This document shows positions 6,176-12,221 of a stretch of 23,976 nucleotides of DNA, piece after piece. The stretch is from CAZCWX01 sp964502465 (GTDB taxonomy: Bacteria; Desulfobacterota; Binatia; Bin18): positions 1 to 23,976 of the forward strand of contig CAZCWX010000700.1 in the NCBI GenBank assembly GCA_964502465.1. Direction: 5' to 3'. Under the pieces are notes generated by a model. It searched no databases, was not told the origin of the DNA, and saw nothing but the letters and a program-made list of their open reading frames with translations. How positions within the stretch are numbered: position 1 is the first letter of the stretch; each line of letters opens with the position of its first letter. The translations under genes were made by a program, and so were the position numbers.

Positions 6176-7445
6176 GAATCGTCTCTTCGCGTCCGGCTCC
6201 AACCGAGATCATTTTGATCGGGATACCGATGATCTCTTCAATACGCTCGACATAGCGACGTGCATTGAGCGGGAGGGCATCGAGGCTGCGAATGTCCGTC
6301 AGAGGCTCGGTCCATCCGGGGAGGTCTACATAAATCGGGGTTAACCGTTCGAGGACTTGGATGCTCGCCGGGACTTCATCGTACTGCTGTCCCTGGTAGT
6401 CGTATCGGGTGCAGATCCGGATCGTTTGCAAGCCACTTAACACATCGATCTTGGTGAGCGCTAAGCTCGTGAGCCCATTGAGGCGAGCCGCAGTACGAAC
6501 GACGACGGCATCAAACCAGCCACAACGGCGTGGCCGGCCGGTGACTGTGCCGAACTCGCCGCCGTCTCGGCGGAGTTTCTCCCCCTCAGGTCCAAACAAC
6601 TCGGTAGGAAATGGTCCACTGCCCACTCGCGTCGTATACGCTTTGGAGATACCGATGACACTGTGAATCTGTTGCGGAGCAATCCCTGCACCGGCACAGA
6701 CAGCTCCGGCTACGGTATTCGACGAAGTGACATACGGGTAGGTGCCGTGATCCACATCGAGCATCGTGCCTTGCGCCCCTTCGAACAGTACCTTCCGACC
6801 GTGGGTGATCTCCTGATAGAGATAGCGTGAGGTGTTCGTCACGTATGGTGCGAGCCGTTCGCGCAAGCGGCAATAGCTGTCGAAGATGTGTCCATACTCA
6901 AGTGCCTGCTCTTTCAGGATCGCACCGAGGTAAATATTTTTTTCCTGCAGATTGTGCGCGAGCTTTTCGCTAAACACTTTTTCGTCAAGTAAATCAACAA
7001 AGCGGATACCGACCCGAGCCATTTTGTCTTCATAGGTTGGCCCGATGCCCCGCCCGGTCGTGCCGATGCGACCTTCTCCGCGTAAGCGTTCGCGAGCAAG
7101 GTCAATGGCCTTGTGATAGGGCATGATGAGGTGGGCAGTTTCACTGATCTTCAGGAGCGCGGCATCAGAGAGGCAGCCTTGCCGTTGCAGTGTGTCGATC
7201 TCTTCTACCAGGGTTTGTGGGTCAACTACGACGCCGTTGCCAATGACACAGACTTTTCCTGCATGCAACACGCCGGAGGGAATCAGGCGCACGATCGTCT
7301 TGTGGCCATCGACGACCAGCGTGTGGCCGGCATTACTGCCGCCTTGGAAACGCACAATGATATCAGCTTCACGGGCAAGCAAATCAACAATCTTGCCCTT
7401 CCCTTCGTCGCCCCACTGGGCACCTATGACCACTAAAGTACTCAT
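6153..7445 (-). CDS. purA: Adenylosuccinate synthetase
   Basis: Catalyses the GTP-dependent joining of IMP and aspartate to adenylosuccinate, the committed step to AMP; cytoplasmic homodimer. The 430 residues match the usual bacterial length. The N-terminal loop WGDEGKGK carries the catalytic D13 and GGSNAGHT carries H41; further signatures are GTTGRGIGPTYEDK, the switch region FEGAQGTMLDVDHGTYPYVTSSN (first part near residue 220), TTRVGSGPFPTEL and TGRPRRCGWFD. Its ATG lies 16 bp after the serA stop on the same strand, so it is very likely the third gene of the aminotransferase-serA-purA operon. The 3' end overlaps the convergent membrane-protein gene by 23 bp, leaving no room for a terminator between them. 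Confidence 0.98.
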   Translation of the reverse strand: MSTLVVIGAQWGDEGKGKIVDLLAREADIIVRFQGGSNAGHTLVVDGHKTIVRLIPSGVLHAGKVCVIGNGVVVDPQTLVEEIDTLQRQGCLSDAALLKISETAHLIMPYHKAIDLARERLRGEGRIGTTGRGIGPTYEDKMARVGIRFVDLLDEKVFSEKLAHNLQEKNIYLGAILKEQALEYGHIFDSYCRLRERLAPYVTNTSRYLYQEITHGRKVLFEGAQGTMLDVDHGTYPYVTSSNTVAGAVCAGAGIAPQQIHSVIGISKAYTTRVGSGPFPTELFGPEGEKLRRDGGEFGTVTGRPRRCGWFDAVVVRTAARLNGLTSLALTKIDVLSGLQTIRICTRYDYQGQQYDEVPASIQVLERLTPIYVDLPGWTEPLTDIRSLDALPLNARRYVERIEEIIGIPIKMISVGAGREETILIRPSFF

Positions 7446-7461
7446 ACTGGACTCATTCTGG

Positions 7462-9051
7462 TTAGAGCCGGATCTGCTGTGCTGAGACGATCGGTTCTAA
7501 GGTGCGCAACTCGGCGAGGACTTCAGACGGCACCTGACCATCGACATGAAATAACGAGATTGCCATTCCCCCGATGCGTTCGCGGCCAAGTTCCAGGCTG
7601 GCAATGTTGATGCCACGTTGACCTAACAACGTACCTACCGCGCCGACGACACCAGGAACATCGCGATTATGAAGCATGAGAATATGGCCATCGAGTACCG
7701 CTTCCAAGTAAAAGTCGTTGACCCGTACGAGTCGCACGGCATTGTTGCTGAAGACTGCCCCTTCCACCGTATTCACGCTCGTTTCACCCAGTACCCGCAC
7801 AGTCACCGAGTTCAGAAAGTCACTGGGACGACTACTGCGAGACTCCACCACCCGGATGCCACGTTCGCGTGCGATGAGCGGTGCATTGACGTAGTTGATC
7901 GGTGATTCCAGCACTGGACTCAGGAGCCCACGGAGCACGGCAGCAGTTGCTGGGGTGACATCGTACTCGACGATCTCTCCGCTGTACTCGACCTGCACCT
8001 CTAGCGGCGCTCCGATGATAACTTGCGCAAGGAAACTGCCAAGCTTCTCGCCAAGAACCAGGTAGGGTTGCAGGAGCGCCAGCATCTTGGCGGTGAGAGC
8101 AGGGAAGTTGACGGCATTTTGAATAACCCCGTGTGTAAGGAAGTGGGCAACCTGGTCGGCAATAGCCACGGCAACGTTGATCTGCGCCTCGTCCGTTGCC
8201 GCACCGAGATGGGGGGTGCAAATGACCTGATCAAGTTGCAGCAGTGGATGGGTAGGCGGTGGAGGCTCTTCGACAAACACATCGAGGGCTGCACCCGCAA
8301 TGAGACCGTTGGTAATCGCCTGAAAAAGCGCTCCTTCATCCACGATACCACCACGCGCGCAGTTGATCAGGCGTACCCCCCTTTTCATCTTGGCAAAGGC
8401 CGCTGTGCCAATCAAACCCCGAGTCTCTTTGGTCAGTGGCGTATGGACAGTGATGAAATCCGCATGGGCATAGAGCTCATCTAAACTGACCAGTTCGACT
8501 CGGAGCTTCGCCGCGGATTCGGGTGTGACAAAGGGATCGTAGGCGATCACGCGCATTTTCAGACCCAAGGCGCGCTCGGCGACAATCGAGCCGATATTGC
8601 CTAAGCCGATCACCCCCAATATTTTATTGGAAATTTCACTTCCAGTGAATTTTTCGCGTTCCCACTGCCCGGCTTTCAACGCCGCGTTGGCTTGGGGAAT
8701 GTTCCGGGCAAGGGCCAAAAGCAGGGAGAGGGCGTGTTCGGCGGTGGTGACATTATTCCCTCCTGGGGTGTTCATCACCACAATTCCCTGTTTGGTGGCC
8801 GCTTCGACGTCGATGTTATCGACACCGATACCGGCCCGGCCGATCACGCGCAGGTTGGTGGCCGCTTCGATCACCGTCTTCGTGATCCGCGTCCCACTCC
8901 GGATAATCAATCCATGGTAAGAGGAAATGACGCGCGCGAGTTCCTCGCTCGTCAGGCCAGGGCGTATGTCGACGGCTATGTCTGGGGCCGCCTGCAGCCG
9001 TTCGAGTCCCTGCGAGGCAAGGTGATCGGTCACTAATACTTTGTGTGACAT
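7462..9051 (-). CDS. serA: D-3-phosphoglycerate dehydrogenase, long form with ACT domain
   Basis: Oxidises 3-phosphoglycerate to 3-phosphohydroxypyruvate with NAD, the first step of phosphorylated serine synthesis. The 529-residue length fits the long (type I) form: catalytic and NAD-binding halves (about 1-315), an intervening ASB-type domain (about 320-450) and a C-terminal ACT domain (about 455-529, VPGVVGAVGTLLGQRGINIA) that in relatives binds serine for feedback control. The nucleotide loop GLGNIG starts near residue 150; catalytic residues are R233 (NCARGG), E262 (DVFVEEP) and H281 (TPHLGAAT). The ATG at 9049-9051 is preferred; a GTG one codon upstream overlaps the aminotransferase stop (TAGTGATG), so the two genes are translationally coupled. 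Confidence 0.97.
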   Translation of the reverse strand: MSHKVLVTDHLASQGLERLQAAPDIAVDIRPGLTSEELARVISSYHGLIIRSGTRITKTVIEAATNLRVIGRAGIGVDNIDVEAATKQGIVVMNTPGGNNVTTAEHALSLLLALARNIPQANAALKAGQWEREKFTGSEISNKILGVIGLGNIGSIVAERALGLKMRVIAYDPFVTPESAAKLRVELVSLDELYAHADFITVHTPLTKETRGLIGTAAFAKMKRGVRLINCARGGIVDEGALFQAITNGLIAGAALDVFVEEPPPPTHPLLQLDQVICTPHLGAATDEAQINVAVAIADQVAHFLTHGVIQNAVNFPALTAKMLALLQPYLVLGEKLGSFLAQVIIGAPLEVQVEYSGEIVEYDVTPATAAVLRGLLSPVLESPINYVNAPLIARERGIRVVESRSSRPSDFLNSVTVRVLGETSVNTVEGAVFSNNAVRLVRVNDFYLEAVLDGHILMLHNRDVPGVVGAVGTLLGQRGINIASLELGRERIGGMAISLFHVDGQVPSEVLAELRTLEPIVSAQQIRL

Positions 9052-9053
9052 CA

Positions 9054-10211
9054 CTACGATCTCAGCGCTGGCCAGCCTTCTAACAAGATTTCTTCCGCTG
9101 CACGGACCCCTCGGCCCAGTTCGAGAGGGTGGCCAAAGCGGGTGAGCGCCATTTCTAACGTGCTAATGGCGGTAATGACATCGAAGGGACCAGCGTAACC
9201 AATATGGGAAATACGAATGATTTTGCCTTTGAGGTGGTCCTGGCCACCAGCAATATCGACTCCCATGCGATCGCGCATGTACGTCAGCAACTGCGATCCA
9301 TTGACGGTAGCAGGCAACCAGACGCCAGTTGCGGCCGGACTTGGAGCCTCTGGCGCGAGCAATTGCAGCCCAAGCGCTTGGACTGCTGCACGTGTGGCGG
9401 TTGCGAGGTGTGCGTGGCGAGCAAAGACGTGCTCCAAGCCTTCTTCTTGGAGAAGGCGCAGAACCTCATGCAACCCGTTGATCAGCGAGATAGCCGGTGT
9501 GTATGCGGAGGTGTGTTTTTGTTGTTCTTTGTATTCGCGCGTCAGGTCAAAATAGAAGCGTGGCACCTGCGTGTCTTCAACCCGGCGCCACGCTTTGGGG
9601 CTCAGCGCAATGAAGGCGAGACCCGGTGGCAGCATGAGCGCCTTTTGTGAGCCGGTCACCACGATATCGAGGCCCCAGCGATCCATTGGGGTATCCGTTG
9701 CGCCCACGGCGGTAATGCCATCAACAATCAGCAAGGTGTCAGTATTGCGGGTCAGTGCCGCAATTTTTTCTATCGGATGCAGGACTGTCGTGGAGGTTTC
9801 GCTGGCTTGGATCAGCACTGCCCGTGTTTCTGGGTGGTCTTGCAGAGTTTTTGCCACAAGAGCGGGGGCAATAGCTTGACCCCATGCCACCTTCAACTCG
9901 ACTGTTTTTACATGAAACGCCTGGCAAATTTTGAGCCAACGCTCACCAAACTTCCCGCCGTTGACGACGATAGCCGTGTCTCCCGGAGAGCAGGTATTCG
10001 ATACTGCTGCTTCCATTGCCCCAGTACCCGAAGCCGCCAAAATTAACACATCGTTTTCCGTCTGGAACAGCCAACGCAAACCTTCCTGCACTTCAGCGAA
10101 AAGACGCTCGAATTCTGGGGTGCGATGGTGAATCAGTGGTTGGGACATCCGCAACAACACTTCGGGCGGAACCGGAGTCGGGCCAGGGGTCAGTAGATAA
10201 CGCTTTAACAT
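9054..10211 (-). CDS. Class V PLP aminotransferase (alanine-glyoxylate / serine-pyruvate type), candidate phosphoserine aminotransferase
   Basis: Fold-type I, class V PLP enzyme of the alanine-glyoxylate/serine-pyruvate aminotransferase branch, 385 aa. Seen motifs are LLTPGPTPVPPEVL at the N-terminus, SGTGAMEAAVSN for the phosphate-binding region, VDGITAVGATD, and SQKALMLPPG with the Schiff-base lysine K190. The start ATG at 10209-10211 is chosen over one four codons upstream because GGAG lies 8 bp before it. Being directly before and coupled to serA, it is a good candidate for the 3-phosphohydroxypyruvate to phosphoserine step in place of canonical SerC, as reported for some class V enzymes. 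A glyoxylate or pyruvate role remains possible. Its leader carries a terminator-like hairpin. Confidence 0.93.
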   Translation of the reverse strand: MLKRYLLTPGPTPVPPEVLLRMSQPLIHHRTPEFERLFAEVQEGLRWLFQTENDVLILAASGTGAMEAAVSNTCSPGDTAIVVNGGKFGERWLKICQAFHVKTVELKVAWGQAIAPALVAKTLQDHPETRAVLIQASETSTTVLHPIEKIAALTRNTDTLLIVDGITAVGATDTPMDRWGLDIVVTGSQKALMLPPGLAFIALSPKAWRRVEDTQVPRFYFDLTREYKEQQKHTSAYTPAISLINGLHEVLRLLQEEGLEHVFARHAHLATATRAAVQALGLQLLAPEAPSPAATGVWLPATVNGSQLLTYMRDRMGVDIAGGQDHLKGKIIRISHIGYAGPFDVITAISTLEMALTRFGHPLELGRGVRAAEEILLEGWPALRS

Positions 10212-10230
10212 GAAGGTCTCCATACGATAC

Positions 10231-10244
10231 GCAGAAGAATCTGC
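10231..10244 (-). promoter_or_regulatory. Small hairpin just before the aminotransferase ribosome site
   Basis: GCAGA and TCTGC form a perfect 5-bp stem with a four-base loop (TTCT on the minus strand). It lies between the U-tract of the leader terminator and the GGAG site of the aminotransferase gene. Function unproven. Confidence 0.35.
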
Positions 10245-10248
10245 ACAT

Positions 10249-10280
10249 AAAAACGCCTGGACATGATCGGGTCCAGGCGT
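10249..10280 (-). terminator. Intrinsic terminator in the leader of the aminotransferase-serA-purA operon (candidate attenuator)
   Basis: A perfect 10-bp stem (ACGCCTGGAC with GTCCAGGCGT, 8-base loop) is followed on the minus strand by TTTTT. On the plus strand there is no T-run, so it works only leftward. It lies about 38 bp before the aminotransferase start and downstream of a plausible promoter, so the RNA polymerase that makes the operon must pass it. A smaller hairpin, GTCTC-AGAA-GAGAC (10279-10292), with optional extra pairs CCA/TGG, uses bases of the terminator's first arm and could act as the competing form. No ATG-started leader peptide precedes it. Confidence 0.7.
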
Positions 10281-10309
10281 CTCTTCTGAGACTGGTTCAG
10301 TAGAAAAAT

Positions 10310-10338
10310 GGTGTATCGATGCGTGGAAGCTCAGTCAA
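10310..10338 (-). promoter_or_regulatory. Candidate promoter of the aminotransferase-serA-purA operon
   Basis: On the minus strand TTGACT (10333-10338) and TACACC (10310-10315) are separated by 17 bp. The -35 is a 5 of 6 match to the sigma-70 consensus and the -10 a weak 3 of 6. Transcription would start near 10303, giving a leader of about 90 nt that contains the terminator hairpin. It lies back to back with the mraZ promoter. Confidence 0.45.
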
Positions 10339-10385
10339 TGACGGTTTTTTCCTTTTTAACTTGATCCTCTTCTTGCACTTTTCCC

Positions 10386-10414
10386 TTGACAGCAAAAAAA
10401 CACGGTAATATAGT
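10386..10414 (+). promoter_or_regulatory. Sigma-70 promoter of the dcw cluster (PmraZ)
   Basis: TTGACA (10386-10391) and TATAGT (10409-10414) with a 17-bp spacer: a perfect -35 and a 5 of 6 -10. Expected transcription start is about 10421, inside the first MraZ box. An A-tract in the spacer and T-rich DNA upstream may help melting or binding. Confidence 0.85.
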
Positions 10415-10415
10415 C

Positions 10416-10445
10416 GTGGGGAAAAGTGGGGAAAAGTGGGGAAAA
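10416..10445 (+). promoter_or_regulatory. MraZ operator: three 10-bp direct repeats
   Basis: Three perfect copies of GTGGGGAAAA lie head to tail at 10416-10425, 10426-10435 and 10436-10445, starting one base after the -10 hexamer. Known MraZ sites are direct repeats containing TGGG (E. coli) or AAAGTG (mycoplasmas) at about 10-bp spacing, and both patterns are present. The array covers the transcription start and its last copy includes the purine-rich ribosome-site region of mraZ, so bound MraZ should block its own operon. Confidence 0.88.
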
Positions 10446-10455
10446 GAAAAACCCC

Positions 10456-10908
10456 ATGTTTCGTGGTAGCTTTGAGCATACGATCGACGAGAAGGGGAGA
10501 GTGAACATTCCCGCGAAATTCCGTGAAGTTTTGCTTGGTAGGCAAGAGGACCGGTTAGTGGTCACGAAGTTTATCCTCAATTCATGTCGTTGCCTTGATG
10601 CCTATCCGCAATCGGAGTGGGATCATTTTGAAGAAGAGCTTGCTGCAAAACCACGTTTTGATGAAGATTTTCTCAAGTTGGAACATTTCTACCTTTCTAG
10701 TGCCGAGGACTGCACGATTGATAAGCAAGGACGCATTCTCCTGCCTCCTCTCCTGCGAGAATATGCGGGGTTAAGCAAAGACGTCATGTTTACCGGGGCA
10801 AGAAAGAAGTTTCGCATCTGGGACAAGGAGATCTGGAAAAAACTCAATACCGAATCCGAACGAGACCTCTCACAAAACCCGCGCTTGTTTAGCAGCCTGA
10901 ATATTTAG
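10456..10908 (+). CDS. mraZ: Transcriptional regulator MraZ
   Basis: DNA-binding regulator of the dcw cluster, 150 aa, with two SpoVT/AbrB-like beta-barrel halves. Each half carries the DxxGR signature: DEKGR at residues 11-15 (after MFRGSFEHTI) and DKQGR near residue 88, followed by RILLPPLLREYAGL and a GARKKFRIWDKEIW segment typical of the family. MraZ oligomerises into rings and binds direct repeats upstream of itself, matching the array at 10416-10445. The ATG at 10456 is the true start; an in-frame GTG at 10426 lies inside the operator array and would add a ten-residue tail absent from the family. The ribosome site is the purine run GGGGAAAAG (10438-10446). First gene of the cluster. Confidence 0.96.
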   Translation: MFRGSFEHTIDEKGRVNIPAKFREVLLGRQEDRLVVTKFILNSCRCLDAYPQSEWDHFEEELAAKPRFDEDFLKLEHFYLSSAEDCTIDKQGRILLPPLLREYAGLSKDVMFTGARKKFRIWDKEIWKKLNTESERDLSQNPRLFSSLNI

Positions 10909-10952
10909 CCATAGTGTACACGAATGGGGTGAACTTTACTAGCGAAAACGAG

Positions 10953-11936
10953 ATGGAAGCAGCACAGATACCCCCCAATTCGCCCTCTTCTTCACGACAC
11001 GTGCCAGTCATGGTGGAAGAAGTACTGGCCTTTCTTCGCCCCTGCCCGGGCTCTCGTATTCTCGATGGTACAGTCGGTGGGGGTGGGCACACGGCGGCGT
11101 TACTCGAGGCGTGTTTGCCTGGAGGGAGATTATTAGGGCTAGATCAAGATGTGCATGCTCTCGCGGTTACCGCAGAGCGGCTCACCGCGTTTGAGGGGAA
11201 CTATGTGCTGGTGCAGGAAAATTTTGGCCAGGCGCTTGCCGTCATGGCCCAACTCGGATGGGAGGGGTTTGACGGCGTGCTGCTCGATCTTGGGCTCTCG
11301 TCTTTGCAGCTTGAAGATGGTGAACGCGGGTTTAGTTTTTTGCGATCGGGACCGCTGGACATGCGTATGGACCAGCGGCAAGAGATCTGTGCGGCAGACC
11401 TGGTGAATCGGACCAGCGAAGCTGAGCTCAAACAGATCTTTCGTGACTTTGGTGAAGAACGAGCCGCTGGAGCCCTTGCCCGTATCCTTGTCCGAGTCCG
11501 CGCAAAAACGCCCGTGACGACGACGACGGTTTTGGTCAAGATCATAGAACAGATTGTTAAACGCACCCCTCGTACCCACCTCCATCCAGCGACGCGGGCT
11601 TTTCAGGCGTTGCGTATTGCGGTCAATCACGAACTTGACCATCTTGCGGCTTTCTTACGTGAAGGGTACCGGTTATTACGTCCTGCCGGGCGCATGGTGA
11701 TCATTGCGTATCATTCGCTGGAAGACCGTTTAGTCAAAGAGGCGTTTCGACGCTGGTCAGCGGCTTGTCTTTGCCCGCCCCAGTTGCAGGTGTGTGTGTG
11801 TGGCTGGTCCCCGCAGGTCCGAATCTTGACAGCGAAGCCACTGACGCCGTCTGCACAAGAGCTGCACCTGAACCCCCGGTCACGCAGCGCTCGGCTGCGG
11901 GTCGTAGAGCGGTATCCTGCTGAGGAGGAAAGGTAA
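10953..11936 (+). CDS. rsmH: 16S rRNA m4C1402 N4-methyltransferase
   Basis: SAM-dependent methyltransferase (formerly MraW) that methylates N4 of C1402 in 16S rRNA, working in the ribosomal decoding centre. Recognised by HVPVMVEEVL at the N-terminus, the SAM-binding ILDGTVGGGGHT and LLGLDQD, DGVLLDLGLSSLQL, ERGFSFLRSGPLDMRMD and late NHELDHL and YHSLEDRLVK motifs. The start is uncertain: the ATG at 10953 gives 327 aa, near the family norm, while an in-frame GTG at 10914 gives 340 aa; neither has a clear ribosome site. The gene follows mraZ closely and ends with a TAA that touches the ftsL ATG (TAAATG). Position and order are classic for the dcw cluster. Confidence 0.95.
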   Translation: MEAAQIPPNSPSSSRHVPVMVEEVLAFLRPCPGSRILDGTVGGGGHTAALLEACLPGGRLLGLDQDVHALAVTAERLTAFEGNYVLVQENFGQALAVMAQLGWEGFDGVLLDLGLSSLQLEDGERGFSFLRSGPLDMRMDQRQEICAADLVNRTSEAELKQIFRDFGEERAAGALARILVRVRAKTPVTTTTVLVKIIEQIVKRTPRTHLHPATRAFQALRIAVNHELDHLAAFLREGYRLLRPAGRMVIIAYHSLEDRLVKEAFRRWSAACLCPPQLQVCVCGWSPQVRILTAKPLTPSAQELHLNPRSRSARLRVVERYPAEEER

Positions 11937-12209
11937 ATGCCTCGTTCACGTGGCTGGGGCCAGTACGTGACTCTCGCCGTGGTGGGGTTAGGGCTCACGC
12001 TCGCGCAAGTCTGGATTCGTCTGCAGGTGGTTGCGCTCGGCTATACCTTATCAAACACCCGGCAGTTAGTGCACTCGCTCGAAGGAGAAAAACAGGCTCT
12101 TGAAGTGGAATGGCGCGCGCTGACCGCTCCGAGTCGTTTAGCCGAACAAGCTGCTAAACGACTCGGGTTGGCCGCTCCGCGTCCTGAACAAGTTGTTCGC
12201 ATACCGTGA
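11937..12209 (+). CDS. ftsL: Cell division protein FtsL
   Basis: Small bitopic septum protein that forms a complex with FtsB and FtsQ and activates FtsWI. The 90 residues show a short basic N-terminus, one membrane segment (YVTLAVVGLGLTLAQVWI, about residues 9-26) and a periplasmic coiled-coil helix (about 33-75) ending in APSRLAEQAAKRLGLAAPRPEQVV, the conserved tail pattern of FtsL. Sequence conservation is low in this family, so the call rests on layout and on its place between rsmH and ftsI. AGGAGG lies 12 bp upstream of the ATG, which follows the rsmH stop directly; ftsI begins 12 bp after its stop. Confidence 0.9.
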   Translation: MPRSRGWGQYVTLAVVGLGLTLAQVWIRLQVVALGYTLSNTRQLVHSLEGEKQALEVEWRALTAPSRLAEQAAKRLGLAAPRPEQVVRIP

Positions 12210-12221
12210 CGAGGAGAGTGT

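Noticed and set aside
10253..10280. Terminator working rightward toward mraZ
   Set aside because: The stem has no T-run on the plus strand (CTCTTCTG follows), so it fits only leftward transcription.
10426..10455. In-frame GTG start for mraZ ten codons upstream
   Set aside because: It lies inside the MraZ operator repeats, and the extra residues are just the translation of those repeats; the ATG at 10456 begins the conserved MFRG start.
11139..11642. 167-codon minus-strand frame inside rsmH
   Set aside because: Shadow of a conserved gene; composition does not look like a protein.
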